Origin: Butyrivibrio hungatei
Lineage (GTDB): Bacteria; Bacillota; Clostridia; Lachnospirales; Lachnospiraceae
Direction: 5' to 3'
DNA: 64,000 bases
Assembly (NCBI RefSeq): GCF_900101605.1
Contig: NZ_FMUR01000017.1
Coordinates: 1-64,000 of the forward strand
This document shows positions 43,165-52,732 of this stretch, in pieces. The number at the start of each line of letters is the position of its first letter. The stretch's first letter is position 1. The notes beneath the pieces are model-generated. The model was not told the origin of the DNA. It did not search any database and saw only the letters and a program-made list of their open reading frames with translations. Made by a program: the position numbers and the translations under genes.

Positions 43165-44367
43165 ATGAGCAAAATCGCGATTTTTACAATGGGAACGCGT
43201 GGGGATGTTCAGCTGTATATCTATTTGGCAGGGAAGCTGATAGAAGAAGGAATCGACACAATTATTGGAACACATCCTTACTGGAAGGATCTTGTCGAAG
43301 AGGCAGGAGTTGGATTTGTTCCCATAGGTTCCAATATAAATATTGAGAAAGAAATGGCTGCAATAAGAGGCAATGGCACCAATCCCATGAGTGGAATCAG
43401 GGAGCAGGAATTTGTCGCAGATTTTTTTCAGGATGCAACTCATGATATTTTGAATGCATGCAAGGGAAAAGACATGGTTATTGTCGGCCACACTATGATC
43501 GGAGCTGTAGAAGCAGAGGCTTTAGGTATTCCCACTATAAATGTAACTCTTCAGAAAGAATCAATTCCCGAGAAACTAAGACAACAGACTGTTTCTGAGA
43601 AAGTTTTGGAGAATTTTGGCTCTAACAGAGCAATAAAACCTTTTAACAATTTGAGAAAAAAATATGGTCTCAGACCGATCAAATCTGTGGATGAGCTCTT
43701 TTCGGACAGGCTCAATCTTATGCCGATCAGCAGGACTGTCAATGACAGAAATCCGTACTGGGAAGCAAAGAATGTGGTTACAGGTTTTTGGTATGAGGAC
43801 GATGTTGATTTTGTTCCCGATGAGAAGCTTAAGAACTTCATGGAAACAGGTGATAAGCCTGTAGTTTTGTCATTTGGTTCGATGTCCTATGAGGATGATG
43901 TCGTAGCCGATAAGCTTGATAAGTTCATCAAGGCATTTGAGGCAACAGACACTAAAGCTATCATTCAGGGATTTCAGAAGAACATAGCGACTAATTACAA
44001 GCTCCCTGACAGTATTATGTCATGCGGAGATGTGCCACACAGCTGGTTATTTAGTCGATCAAGATATGTTATACATCATTGCGGCTTTGGAACTTGTGCT
44101 GCATCTATGGTTTATGGAGTTCCGTCAATACCTATTCCGTATATGGCGGAGCATGTTAAGTATGCAATAAAGTTAAACGACCTTGGAATCGCGACCAAGA
44201 TGGTAAAAGTCAGTAAAGTCAGCAAGAGAGCAATAATGGATGTGCTTGACGAAATGAATTCTTCATATTATTTCAAAAAAGAAAGGGCAGAGGAGATTTC
44301 TAAGAAAGTCAGAGCCGAGAATGGCTTGGATGATGCAGTACGACGTATAAAAGATGTTTTGCACTGA
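43165..44367 (+). CDS. GT1-family glycosyltransferase (UGT/sterol-glucosyltransferase-like)
   Basis: This 400-residue GT-B enzyme starts IAIFTMGTRGDVQLYIYLAG, with the GDVQPY-like N-terminal motif of GT28/GT1 enzymes. It has the acceptor-side HTMIGAVEAEALG, a central VVLSFGSMSY and the donor-binding HHCGFGTCAASMVYGVPSIP. Homologues glycosylate lipids, antibiotics or macrolides with UDP- or dTDP-sugars. AAGGG precedes the ATG. It stands with a lipoprotein gene 27 bp downstream. Confidence 0.87.
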   Translation: MSKIAIFTMGTRGDVQLYIYLAGKLIEEGIDTIIGTHPYWKDLVEEAGVGFVPIGSNINIEKEMAAIRGNGTNPMSGIREQEFVADFFQDATHDILNACKGKDMVIVGHTMIGAVEAEALGIPTINVTLQKESIPEKLRQQTVSEKVLENFGSNRAIKPFNNLRKKYGLRPIKSVDELFSDRLNLMPISRTVNDRNPYWEAKNVVTGFWYEDDVDFVPDEKLKNFMETGDKPVVLSFGSMSYEDDVVADKLDKFIKAFEATDTKAIIQGFQKNIATNYKLPDSIMSCGDVPHSWLFSRSRYVIHHCGFGTCAASMVYGVPSIPIPYMAEHVKYAIKLNDLGIATKMVKVSKVSKRAIMDVLDEMNSSYYFKKERAEEISKKVRAENGLDDAVRRIKDVLH

Positions 44368-44394
44368 TAGGCCGATATGTTCCGGAGGGTCAGA

Positions 44395-45000
44395 ATGAAA
44401 TGTAGTAAAGTAATTTTGACAGCATTTTTTTCCGCGATGCTAGTTTGTGGATGCGCGGGTAAATCCGATTCTGAGGATGAAGATATGTATTTGTTTGAGA
44501 ATGCATTGGCAGAACCGGGTGAAGATTTGGAAGAAACAGAGGATGCAGAGGAAGCAGAAGAGGATTCTTCAGTAAGGGTAGTTTCGCAGAGAGATCTTAT
44601 CGGAGAGGGTGGCAACAGCGGTTTGTCATCGGATTATATTTCGGAAGATGAGATTGCTTCTCTGTATGCCAAACGGAAATCTGTTTCAAATGCCAAAAAT
44701 TTTGAAGGAGACTGGCAGAGGATAGAAATTGAGAATTCCGCAGGTGATATCGAGATAACCGATCAGACCGATGAAGGTTTTTCATTTGAAGGTTTTTTCA
44801 TCTATACGGTAAATACCGGAGATTGTTCGGGAACGGCGTATTTTGTTTCACAGGACACAGCGATAAGCTGTATTGACGAGGCTTCGGAAGCATATATAGC
44901 ATTCCATAAAGTCGGAAGTTCAATGTATGTATCGCATACGGGTGAGATCCCCGGTATGGGCATGGATGTAACACCGGATGGAGAGTATATAAGTAATTGA
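44395..45000 (+). CDS. Putative lipoprotein, function unknown
   Basis: This 201-residue protein has a signal peptide with lipobox LVCGCAGK (lipidated Cys about residue 20). A Glu/Asp-rich spacer (EDLEETEDAEEAEEDSS) follows, then a beta-rich domain from about 100 to the end (FEGDWQRIEIENSAGDIEIT). ATG 44395 is chosen because GGAGGG precedes it. The family is unknown to me. It is probably anchored on the outer face of the membrane. Confidence 0.75.
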   Translation: MKCSKVILTAFFSAMLVCGCAGKSDSEDEDMYLFENALAEPGEDLEETEDAEEAEEDSSVRVVSQRDLIGEGGNSGLSSDYISEDEIASLYAKRKSVSNAKNFEGDWQRIEIENSAGDIEITDQTDEGFSFEGFFIYTVNTGDCSGTAYFVSQDTAISCIDEASEAYIAFHKVGSSMYVSHTGEIPGMGMDVTPDGEYISN

Positions 45001-45014
45001 ATATAGAAATAAGA

Positions 45015-45046
45015 AAAGCCAAGGCTCAAGTGCCTTGGCTTTATTA
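45015..45046. terminator. Bidirectional terminator between convergent genes
   Basis: AAAGCCAAGGC pairs perfectly with GCCTTGGCTTT around TCAAGT. A T-rich run follows on the + strand, and A-rich sequence precedes it for the minus strand. Confidence 0.8.
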
Positions 45047-45050
45047 ATAT

Positions 45051-45075
45051 ATTCTTGAATTTCGTGTTCAAGGAT
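45051..45075. repeat. Isolated first hairpin of repeat R1
   Basis: ATTCTTGAATTTCGTGTTCA and the following AGGAT match the first hairpin of the R1 element (TTGAACATGAAGTTCAA type) without its other two hairpins. It lies next to the chemoreceptor stop. Confidence 0.45.
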
Positions 45076-45078
45076 ATT

Positions 45079-46833
45079 TTATTCTTCAGATGATGAAAAG
45101 CGGTTAACTTCTTCCTGCAGACGCTCAGATACTTCTCGGTTACTCTCGGAATCATCGTGAATTGTAGTGATGGAAGCAAGGATTCCGGTAGTGCTTTCCG
45201 TAGCATCTGAAACTCCTGTCGTACAGTCGCTAATAACATGTGAGATGTTGTCAATCTGTTCTGCCATTTCACCGATGGTGTTGGTAAGTACAACAGTATT
45301 TTCATTAACTGACTTAAGTACCAGGTTGATGTCTTCCGCATCCTGATAGTACTGCTGTGCTACATTTTCGAATTCATCGTAGTCTGCAAGTACCGATTCG
45401 CTTACATAAGTAAGCATTTCATTTGAATCTTTCGCAAGTGATTCAACTGCGGAAATAACCTGATTACTGATTTCCTGAATTGAGTTTGCGGTATCTTTAC
45501 TGTGCTCGGCAAGCTGCCTGATTTCATCTGCGACAACCGCAAATCCCTTACCTGCATCGCCTGCTCTTGCTGCTTCAATTGATGCGTTGAGAGCAAGGAG
45601 GTTGGTCTGGGATGCAATTGAGAGGATATCTTCCGTAAGAGTCTGGATCTGTGCAACGTTCTTACTGTCTTCGATAGAGCTTTCAAGCCCGTCTTTTATT
45701 GAAGAAACCATCTCGTTTGTGGAATTTCTCTTCTTTTCCGTGCTTTCTCTTATAACGGTAGCATGATCCTTAATATCCGATACACGCTGGTTTCCGGCTG
45801 CTACCTGATCCGATACCTGACCTACAGCATTATTTACATCTTTTGCTCCGTTATTAAGGGAAGTAAGTGTATTGTTTGCTGTTTCCATGCTTGCGGTAAG
45901 TTCTTCCATAACCGCGGATACATTGCTGACATCTTCTTTTGAGTTATTTACAAGGCCTACTGTGTTTTCAACCGATGAATAAATATGTCCCGACTCTGAT
46001 TTTATCTTTACGATAATATCCTGAAGGGTTGAAAGGAAATTGTTTATTCCCGAAACAAGTACTCCTACTTCATCTGTTGAGCTGTTTTGTATACGACGTG
46101 AAAGATTTGCATTTCCTGCATTCATGGAAGCAAGAATATCGTTAAGTTCTATTGATGCCGAGCGCAAAGGAGAAATTGTCTTGTTTACGACATAAACTCC
46201 TATCACAGATACTATTATGGAAAGGATGGAACCTACTATAATCGATGTGTGAACGCTCTTTTCAGCAGCCTGTAAGCTTGCATTGTTCTGATCTACGAGA
46301 ACCTGAAGCTGTTCTTTCATAAGGCCTACATTTTCTTCGTACTGAAGAATGGCTTCGTGGCAGTTTGCAAAATAAAGATCATAGGAATCGGAGAATTTTT
46401 TTGCATAAAACATCGTTTCCATTTCTTTATATGTTGTAAGGAAAAGATTTCCCGCCGAACTCATAATTTCATATTCAGCAGAAAAATCGGGATTATTTAC
46501 TTTTTGAACCTGGATGGCCAGATCGTCAAGCGCAGCCTTAAGAGCTTCCTGTTCAGGCTTACCGGGATCTACCATGCTTGCGACACCGTCATCTGTATCC
46601 AAGGCGCCTGTGGGAGCCATAGCCTGTACAAGGAAGAATCTTTTTACAAGATTCTGCAGGTTGGTGTTGGCGTCTCCAAAGTCTCTTTCAATGGACAGGT
46701 ACGTACCTGACATTGTATTTGCCGCTTTTACGGCGTCCTGGAAACTTATCGCAATAAGAACTACGCCAATAATCATAACTAAGGCCAGAAGAAAGAAACA
46801 TGAAAGAATTTTGGTTCTTAGACTTTTAATCAT
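45079..46833 (-). CDS. Methyl-accepting chemotaxis protein with four-helix-bundle sensor
   Basis: This 584-residue protein has membrane helices at about 11-30 and 198-218, bracketing a mainly helical outer domain of about 165 residues of the 4HB_MCP kind. HAMP follows, then the signalling tip [26 protein letters not shown] precedes the ATG. It is one of three chemoreceptors here, indicating a motile organism. Confidence 0.92.
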   Translation of the reverse strand: MIKSLRTKILSCFFLLALVMIIGVVLIAISFQDAVKAANTMSGTYLSIERDFGDANTNLQNLVKRFFLVQAMAPTGALDTDDGVASMVDPGKPEQEALKAALDDLAIQVQKVNNPDFSAEYEIMSSAGNLFLTTYKEMETMFYAKKFSDSYDLYFANCHEAILQYEENVGLMKEQLQVLVDQNNASLQAAEKSVHTSIIVGSILSIIVSVIGVYVVNKTISPLRSASIELNDILASMNAGNANLSRRIQNSSTDEVGVLVSGINNFLSTLQDIIVKIKSESGHIYSSVENTVGLVNNSKEDVSNVSAVMEELTASMETANNTLTSLNNGAKDVNNAVGQVSDQVAAGNQRVSDIKDHATVIRESTEKKRNSTNEMVSSIKDGLESSIEDSKNVAQIQTLTEDILSIASQTNLLALNASIEAARAGDAGKGFAVVADEIRQLAEHSKDTANSIQEISNQVISAVESLAKDSNEMLTYVSESVLADYDEFENVAQQYYQDAEDINLVLKSVNENTVVLTNTIGEMAEQIDNISHVISDCTTGVSDATESTTGILASITTIHDDSESNREVSERLQEEVNRFSSSEE

Positions 46834-47097
46834 ATCGTGCCTCCTGAAGGGGGATGAAAATATAAGTTGTTATAATTCCACATTATCATCGTTTTTTTGC
46901 GATATCAATAGATGTAAAAGTAATTTTTTATTTTTTTTATTCTTTTATAATTAGTGAGATTTACTGCATTTGATAAAAAAGCTGCATAATAATGCAAGAA
47001 CAGCTTTTCCGAAGGAAATTGGCATGATAGTATATTAATATAGCGTAGAACAATTATCATAAATACAGAAATTCCAACTTACATGAGGAGGTCTCGT

Positions 47098-47625
47098 ATG
47101 AGAGTATGTAGCAGATGTGGAGCAATGGTTGAAGATGGTATCATGATATGTCCGAGTTGCAGGACGCCGCTTTCGGGAAATGAGCAGGTGGTATCGCAGC
47201 CTATGACTGGAAACGGAGCCTATCAGAATTTTCAGGCTGAGCCAAGGCTTGGAACGAAATGGGCTGATTTTCTCGGATATTTTGCGTTATGGCTGGGGGG
47301 ACTTGCCAATATTGTTTCGGGACTGGGATGTTTTGCACTGGTCGGAGCATCTTCTGCTTATATGTTGATCGCGGTTTGCTTTCTGATAACAGGTGTCTTT
47401 GACTTTATGGCAGCGGTCAAGATCATTAAGAGAAAAAGTGATGCAAGAAAGTTTGTGATTATTGCATATTCGCTTGCAACTGTGGTTAATCTGATCGCAA
47501 TCGTGTTTGCGCTTTCATCAAACGGAGATATTACGACTATGGTTCCGGCTACAATTGTATCTATACTAATGATCTTTGTTAATAATACTTATTTTAAGAA
47601 CAGAGAGAATATATTTGTGAATTAA
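47098..47625 (+). CDS. Zinc-ribbon membrane protein
   Basis: In this 175-residue protein the first 25 residues are a zinc ribbon (CSRCGAMVEDGIMICPSC). The rest has four membrane helices from about residue 60 (FLGYFALWLGGLANIVSGLG and others). ATG 47098 has AGGAGG six bases upstream, while ATG 47083 would use that site as coding sequence. Function unknown. Such proteins are common in Lachnospiraceae genomes. Confidence 0.8.
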   Translation: MRVCSRCGAMVEDGIMICPSCRTPLSGNEQVVSQPMTGNGAYQNFQAEPRLGTKWADFLGYFALWLGGLANIVSGLGCFALVGASSAYMLIAVCFLITGVFDFMAAVKIIKRKSDARKFVIIAYSLATVVNLIAIVFALSSNGDITTMVPATIVSILMIFVNNTYFKNRENIFVN

Positions 47626-47636
47626 ATGATTTTTTT

Positions 47637-47671
47637 GCGCCCAAAGAGTTGCTTTGCAACTCTTTGGGCGC
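47637..47671. terminator. 16-bp perfect hairpin between convergent genes
   Basis: GCGCCCAAAGAGTTGC (47637-47652) and its exact complement (47656-47671) flank a TTT loop. Seven Ts precede rather than follow it on the + strand, and the 3' side has no U tract in either direction, so classic termination is doubtful. It may protect 3' ends or be a recombination relic. Confidence 0.5.
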
Positions 47672-47684
47672 AAGCTCTTTCATT

Positions 47685-48884
47685 TTACGATCTCATTTTT
47701 AAAAGCTCTGATAAAAGAATATTTGCGGCGTCTGCTTTACTCATGATACCAAGTTCTTTTTCATCGGAATCGGTTATAAGAGTAAGTACATTTGTATCTA
47801 CTTCAAAGCCTGCGCCCTCTACTTTAAGATTATTGGCACAGATCATATCGAGGTTCTTTTTCTCAAGCTTTTTCCTCGAATTTTTCAAAAGATCTTTTGT
47901 TTCCATAGAAAAACCGCATAACAGCTGGCCTTTCTTTTTGTTTTTTCCAAGATACGCAAGTATATCGTCGGTTGGCTTAAGCGGAATCTTAAAGTCGCCG
48001 TTCTGAGCACTCTTTTTTATCTTGTCATCTGCGTAAGCAGCGGGAGTGTAGTCTGCAACGGCAGCAGCTTTTATGATAATATCCTGTGCGTTTGAACGCT
48101 GCGTCACGGCTTCATACATATCTTTTGCGGAATTGATGCTCACAAAATCAATGTGAGAGGGCACTTCCAGATTTGTCTTTCCCGATACGAGAGTTACATT
48201 TGCACCTCGCTGTGCGGCGGCGATTGCAATGGCGTAGCCCATCTTACCGGAAGAGTGATTTGTGATATAGCGGACAGGGTCGATGGCTTCTCTGGTCGGA
48301 CCCGCCGTAACAAGGAGATTTATGCCTTCCATATCTTTGGGGAGGGCAATCTCATATATTATCTCATCAAGTATCTTTGCAGGTTCTTCCATACGACCTT
48401 TTCCGACAGTGCCGCATGCAAGGAAACCTTCGCCCGGAGTTACTATAATGTAGCCGTAGCTTTTTAACGTTTCTAAATTTTTCTGAGTGATGGGATTTTC
48501 AAACATCTTTGTGTTCATGGCAGGAGCGATTATCTTCTTGCAAGTGCAGGCAAGAGCCGTTGTTGTGAGCATATCGTCTGCGATTCCGTTTGCAAGTTTT
48601 GCTATGCAGTTGGCGGTTGCAGGCGCGATGACCAGAACATCTGCCTTATCGGCAAGTGCTATATGTTCGACTTCCATGGGGTGATTGCGCTCAAAAGTGC
48701 CTGTTATACATCTTGTATGCGTGAGCGATTCGAACGTAAGCGGAGTTATAAACTCTGTCGCATTTTTTGTCATAATGACATCTACATTGGCATGGGCCTT
48801 TACAAGCTTTGAAGCAAGATCGGCTGATTTATATGCGGCAATTCCGCCCGTAACACCAAGAATTACATTTTTACCGGTTAACAT
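47685..48884 (-). CDS. coaBC: Bifunctional phosphopantothenoylcysteine decarboxylase / phosphopantothenate-cysteine ligase
   Basis: In this 399-residue protein residues 1 to about 180 are the flavin-dependent CoaC part (LGVTGGIAAYKSADLASKLV, then APAMNTKMFENP with the conserved PxMNxxMW-like box). Residues about 185-399 are CoaB (LVTAGPTREAIDPVRYITNH, then SGKMGYAIA). It makes 4'-phosphopantetheine from phosphopantothenate and cysteine in CoA synthesis. I start it at the ATG at 48884, with GGAG upstream, because the longer frame adds non-conserved residues. coaX lies nearby. Confidence 0.95.
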   Translation of the reverse strand: MLTGKNVILGVTGGIAAYKSADLASKLVKAHANVDVIMTKNATEFITPLTFESLTHTRCITGTFERNHPMEVEHIALADKADVLVIAPATANCIAKLANGIADDMLTTTALACTCKKIIAPAMNTKMFENPITQKNLETLKSYGYIIVTPGEGFLACGTVGKGRMEEPAKILDEIIYEIALPKDMEGINLLVTAGPTREAIDPVRYITNHSSGKMGYAIAIAAAQRGANVTLVSGKTNLEVPSHIDFVSINSAKDMYEAVTQRSNAQDIIIKAAAVADYTPAAYADDKIKKSAQNGDFKIPLKPTDDILAYLGKNKKKGQLLCGFSMETKDLLKNSRKKLEKKNLDMICANNLKVEGAGFEVDTNVLTLITDSDEKELGIMSKADAANILLSELLKMRS

Positions 48885-48987
48885 CTCTTTTCTCCATCTC
48901 ATCACAAATTTGTTTTGAGTATACCCCCAAAATGTAAGGCCTGTAAAGGAAAGAGAGCAGTTCATAGATTTTTTATAAAAATAGTTA

Positions 48988-49016
48988 TTGACAAATTAGA
49001 TTGCGCGCAATACAAT
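48988..49016 (+). promoter_or_regulatory. Peroxidase promoter with ATTGCGCGCAAT palindrome
   Basis: TTGACA (48988-48993) and TACAAT (49011-49016) are 17 bp apart. ATTGCGCGCAAT (49000-49011) fills the spacer and touches the -10. Its ATTG/CAAT arms resemble OhrR/MarR-type operators for organic-peroxide response, so repression relieved by peroxide is likely. Confidence 0.5.
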
Positions 49017-49082
49017 CACATTAAATCAAAACACGATACACAAACACGTAAACATTGTTTTATTTAATACGGAGGTTATAAC

Positions 49083-49625
49083 ATGGGATTTTATGATTAT
49101 TCGGTAACAGATGCTCAGGGCAATGATTTCAAGCTCGATGCTTATAAGGGAAAAGTTGTTCTTGTAGTTAATACGGCAACAGGATGTGGATTTACACCTC
49201 ATTACAAAGATATTGAAGCAATGTATGAGAGATTCCACGATAACGGATTTGAAGTCCTTGATATCCCCTGCAATCAGTTTGCCGGACAGACACCCGGAAC
49301 CGATGAGGAAATTCATGAATTCTGTCAGCTTCATTACAATACCAAGTTCCCTCAGATGAAAAAATCTGATGTAAACGGTGAGAATCAGCTCCCTGTTTAT
49401 AAGTTCCTTAAGGAGCAGAAAGGTTTTGAAGGATTTGGCAAAGGACCTGCTGCTTTGGCAATGGGTGTTATGCTTAAAAAGATTGATAAAGATTATAAGA
49501 ATAACCCTGATATAAAGTGGAATTTCACTAAGTTTGTAGTAGACAGAGAAGGCAATGTTGTTGCACGTTTCGAGCCTACACAGAAGATGGAAGATGTTGC
49601 TGCTTATGTAGAGAAGCTCATCTGA
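49083..49625 (+). CDS. Glutathione peroxidase family thiol peroxidase
   Basis: This 180-residue thioredoxin-fold protein has the peroxidatic Cys35 in VVNTATGCGFTPHY, the LDIPCNQFAGQTPG motif with the conserved Gln and a second Cys, and IKWNFTKFVVDREG containing the Trp-Asn pair. Cys instead of selenocysteine, and a resolving Cys, suggest reduction by thioredoxin rather than glutathione. It detoxifies hydroperoxides in the cytosol. GGAGG precedes the ATG. Confidence 0.93.
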   Translation: MGFYDYSVTDAQGNDFKLDAYKGKVVLVVNTATGCGFTPHYKDIEAMYERFHDNGFEVLDIPCNQFAGQTPGTDEEIHEFCQLHYNTKFPQMKKSDVNGENQLPVYKFLKEQKGFEGFGKGPAALAMGVMLKKIDKDYKNNPDIKWNFTKFVVDREGNVVARFEPTQKMEDVAAYVEKLI

Positions 49626-49738
49626 GGAAATGTATTTGCACATTGCAAGGCTTGCAAAAATACTTTTCTGTGATATATTTATTGTGCGCGGTATTTAGTA
49701 TGAACTGAAACTGCAGCATTATTTAAGGAGAATTTAAA

Positions 49739-50386
49739 ATGGATAGTACATCATCACTTGGCCGCAAGACTGAGGAGTTAGGCGGACTGAGCAAAAAAAC
49801 GCAGTACATGGTAGAGACTGCACTTCTTGTTGCCGTTACCATCATCATGGGTAACACTTTTTTAGGCACAATTCCCACACCTTTACTTAAAATTTCAATC
49901 GTAACCGTTCCGGTTGCCCTTGCATCTATGTTGATCGGACCTGTTGCAGGCATTATCTGTGGTCTTGCATTTGGTATCAACAGCTTTATCGGTGCGCTCA
50001 ACGGATCGAGCGGACTTCTTTCAACACTCTTTAATATCAATCCTTTCGGAGTGTTTGTGACAGCAATTGTTGCAAGAGTCCTCGATGCAGCGGTTACATC
50101 ATTTGTTTATAAGTTAATACACAAAGGTAAGCTTAAGACAGCTTCCTATTACATAGCAGGCGCCCTTATGCCTCTTCTTAATACGGCATTCTTCATGGGC
50201 TCACTTTGCCTGTTCTTCTTTAATACTGAATTTGTACAGGGACTTGCAGCCAATTACAACGCTACAACACCTATGGCATTCGTTATCGGCATGGTAGGCG
50301 TTCAGGCGACAATCGAGGCTGTTGTCGGATGCGTTTTGGGCGGTACACTTGCTATGGTGCTTTCCAAAGCTCTTCACAGGGGATAA
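49739..50386 (+). CDS. ECF transporter S component, probably for pantothenate
   Basis: This 215-residue protein has six membrane helices. The N-terminal part (ETALLVAVTIIMGNTFLG) and the helix 2-3 stretch SIVTVPVALASMLIGPVAG are typical of ECF S components. It binds a vitamin and relies on a shared EcfAA'T energising module encoded elsewhere. The next gene is pantothenate kinase coaX and coaBC is nearby, so pantothenate (PanT-like) is the most likely substrate. AAGGAG precedes the ATG. Confidence 0.8.
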   Translation: MDSTSSLGRKTEELGGLSKKTQYMVETALLVAVTIIMGNTFLGTIPTPLLKISIVTVPVALASMLIGPVAGIICGLAFGINSFIGALNGSSGLLSTLFNINPFGVFVTAIVARVLDAAVTSFVYKLIHKGKLKTASYYIAGALMPLLNTAFFMGSLCLFFFNTEFVQGLAANYNATTPMAFVIGMVGVQATIEAVVGCVLGGTLAMVLSKALHRG

Positions 50387-50387
50387 G

Positions 50388-50478
50388 AGTGTGTTGTCTC
50401 ATTGACAATTAGATTAATTACTTGTGAAATAATCCATATACTGCGTTATTAATCAAAAAGTCAACGAGACAACACACT
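50388..50478 (+). promoter_or_regulatory. 19-bp inverted repeat closing the coaX leader
   Basis: AGTGTGTTGTCTCATTGAC (50388-50406) and GTCAACGAGACAACACACT (50460-50478) are complementary except one G-T pair, with 53 nt between them. The left arm starts two bases after the S-component stop, and the right arm ends just before the coaX ribosome binding site (AAAGGCG). A TTGACA at 50402 could also start a transcript within it. It may be an attenuator or a stem affecting coaX translation. Confidence 0.5.
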
Positions 50479-50492
50479 GAAAGGCGATTTTC

Positions 50493-51266
50493 ATGAGCAG
50501 AGTTTTGGCGGTTGATATTGGTAACTCAAATATTGTCGTAGGTTCATTTGACGGATCGGATTACAGAGAACTCGGAAGACTTAAGTCTGACAGAGCTCTT
50601 ACAGAAGATGAGATTGCGGAAGGATTTGCAGACCTGATAAGTAAGGCAGGATTAGAAGAAAGATCATTTGACGGCTCGGTTTTATCAAGTGTTGTCACTG
50701 AGATGACGGATAAGACAGCAGGGGCACTGAAGAAGATAACGGGAAAAGATGCAATGATTCCAAACACCACAATGAACACAGGAATAGATGTATCAAAATA
50801 TGACACTTCCTGCTTGGGATTTGATCGGGTTGCAGATCTTGCGGCTGCAGTTTCAGAATATGGAAGCCCTGTAATGGTATGCGATCTGGGAACCTGCACG
50901 ACAATAACGGTTGCGGATGAAAAAAACCAAATTGTAGGGGGAATGATATGTCCCGGAGTTCAATTGTCTCTTGATGCAGAGGCAGAGAGGACTTCGAAAC
51001 TTCCACAGCTTACAGCCGGAGGGACTGACAAACTTCTTGGAACCGATACTGAGTCCAATATGATAGCGGGAACTGTTGCAGCCACCGGGATCATGCTTAC
51101 AGGGCTTATAGACAGGATTACAAGGGAATATGGTTTTGACGATCTTAAAGTTGTCATAACAGGAGGTTTGTCAGAGGTCGTAGCACAGTGGATAGATGCG
51201 GACGTTATAAGAGATTCGAATCTTTTGATGAGAGGTCTTTTGACAATATATAACAAAAATAAATAA
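50493..51266 (+). CDS. coaX: Type III pantothenate kinase
   Basis: This 257-residue protein has the ASKHA-fold phosphate loop at the start (LAVDIGNSNIVVGSFDG), a GFDRVADLAAAVSEY segment and MVCDLGTCTTITVADE with the catalytic Asp. ICPGVQLSLDAEAERTSKLP is the pantothenate-side loop. It phosphorylates pantothenate as the first step of CoA synthesis, is insensitive to CoA feedback and needs a monovalent cation. It follows the probable pantothenate S component. Confidence 0.95.
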   Translation: MSRVLAVDIGNSNIVVGSFDGSDYRELGRLKSDRALTEDEIAEGFADLISKAGLEERSFDGSVLSSVVTEMTDKTAGALKKITGKDAMIPNTTMNTGIDVSKYDTSCLGFDRVADLAAAVSEYGSPVMVCDLGTCTTITVADEKNQIVGGMICPGVQLSLDAEAERTSKLPQLTAGGTDKLLGTDTESNMIAGTVAATGIMLTGLIDRITREYGFDDLKVVITGGLSEVVAQWIDADVIRDSNLLMRGLLTIYNKNK

Positions 51267-51281
51267 TGGATTACCAATCGA

Positions 51282-51319
51282 GAAGTCGTACCTTGAAAAA
51301 ACAGGGTGTGGCTTCTTTT
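51282..51319 (+). terminator. Terminator after coaX
   Basis: GAAGTCGTACC pairs imperfectly with GGTGTGGCTTC and is followed by TTTT. Confidence 0.6.
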
Positions 51320-51387
51320 CAATATGGCAAAAGAGGGCTATAATCAGATAGTCGAATTATGAAAAAAGTTTTTGGAGGAAAATTATA

Positions 51388-52173
51388 ATGAAATCACCTG
51401 CAGAGATAGCAGCAAAGTATGAATCAGTCGGAAAGGGAAAGACAGAAGGAAAATTTTTGCAAACTTTTATGCTTGCTATTCTTGCGGGCTCTTTTATAGC
51501 GCTCGGAGGTCTTGGAAGCCAGATTGCGTCAAGTTGTGCGGCTGATCCGTCAAGCGCAAGAGTTATCAGCTCGGTTGTATTCCCTATAGGTCTTTTTATG
51601 GTGCTTGTCGGAGGAGCTGAACTTTTTACAGGAAACTGTCTGATCACAATCCCTGTTTTGTCAAAGAAAGCTACTGTTAAAGGAATGATCAGAAACTGGG
51701 TGATCGTTTATTTCGGAAATATGGTCGGAGGCTTTTTGATCGCGGCTCTTGCTGCTTTCAGTCATATATATTCTTTTAATGACGGTAATCTTGCTACGCA
51801 GGTAGTGAATACTGCCGTGACCAAATCTACAATTTCTTTCGGAGATGCATTTTTAAGAGGAATTCTTTGTAACGTTCTTGTATGCATGGCTGTTTGGTGC
51901 TCTTTTGCGGCAGATGAACTTGCAGGCAAAGTATTTGCACTGTGGCTTCCCGTTATGCTCTTCATTATCTGCGGATTTGAGCACTGTGTTGCAAATATGT
52001 ATTTCATCCCCGCAGGATTTCTTGCATCATTTGTTCACGGTATTCCTGCAGACGGATTGTCTGCCGTCGGATTTTTTGTCACAAATCTGATACCCGTTAC
52101 GCTCGGAAATATAGTAGGCGGCGGTATCTGTGTCGGTGCGGTCTATCATTTGATCTATCTAAGGAAGAACTGA
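51388..52173 (+). CDS. Formate/nitrite transporter family channel (FocA/NirC-like)
   Basis: This 261-residue protein has six membrane helices. LGGLGSQIA and [16 protein letters not shown] form the pore-lining and Omega-loop region, and [16 protein letters not shown] is the family's second signature. [15 protein letters not shown] contains the conserved His of the pore. It may export formate from mixed-acid fermentation or pass nitrite or hydrosulfide. GGAGG precedes the ATG. Confidence 0.9.
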   Translation: MKSPAEIAAKYESVGKGKTEGKFLQTFMLAILAGSFIALGGLGSQIASSCAADPSSARVISSVVFPIGLFMVLVGGAELFTGNCLITIPVLSKKATVKGMIRNWVIVYFGNMVGGFLIAALAAFSHIYSFNDGNLATQVVNTAVTKSTISFGDAFLRGILCNVLVCMAVWCSFAADELAGKVFALWLPVMLFIICGFEHCVANMYFIPAGFLASFVHGIPADGLSAVGFFVTNLIPVTLGNIVGGGICVGAVYHLIYLRKN

Positions 52174-52177
52174 GAAT

Positions 52178-52684
52178 ATGAATAATATTGAATTTTTCGT
52201 CGGAGATATCACAAAAATTAAAGTTGATGCAATTGTTAATGCCGCCAATTCAAGTCTTCTTGGCGGGGGCGGTGTTGACGGTGCGATCCACAGAGCGGCA
52301 GGTGTGCGGCTTTTGGAGGAATGTAGACGCCTGGGCGGATGTAGGACAGGTGAAGCAAAGATCACCAATGGTTACAATCTTCCGGCAAAATATGTTATTC
52401 ACACGGTAGGACCTATTTATTCAGGTGCAGAGAGTGATGAGACAGACCTGTATAACTGCTACTATAATTCGCTTTTACTTGCAAAAGAAAATGATGTTCA
52501 CAGTATTGCTTTTCCGGGAATTTCAACGGGAGTTTACGGTTATCCCAAAGAAGCGGCTGCGAAAATTGCGCTTAGGTCGATAACGACTTGGCTTTCGGAT
52601 AATTCCGGTTATGATATGAAGATAACGATAGTAAACTTTTCACAACATGACTACGAGATTTATCAATCCGTGATCGGCAAATGA
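52178..52684 (+). CDS. Macrodomain protein (O-acetyl-ADP-ribose deacetylase, YmdB-like)
   Basis: This 168-residue macrodomain has the ADP-ribose binding loops [33 protein letters not shown] and [15 protein letters not shown]. The Asn and Asp of the catalytic loop ([15 protein letters not shown]) are present, so hydrolysis of O-acetyl-ADP-ribose or mono-ADP-ribose is likely. It begins four bases after the channel gene stop and is probably cotranscribed. Confidence 0.93.
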   Translation: MNNIEFFVGDITKIKVDAIVNAANSSLLGGGGVDGAIHRAAGVRLLEECRRLGGCRTGEAKITNGYNLPAKYVIHTVGPIYSGAESDETDLYNCYYNSLLLAKENDVHSIAFPGISTGVYGYPKEAAAKIALRSITTWLSDNSGYDMKITIVNFSQHDYEIYQSVIGK

Positions 52685-52732
52685 TGTAGCTTTTTTATTC
52701 TGAAATCACACTAAAAGTATGGGAGTAATATT

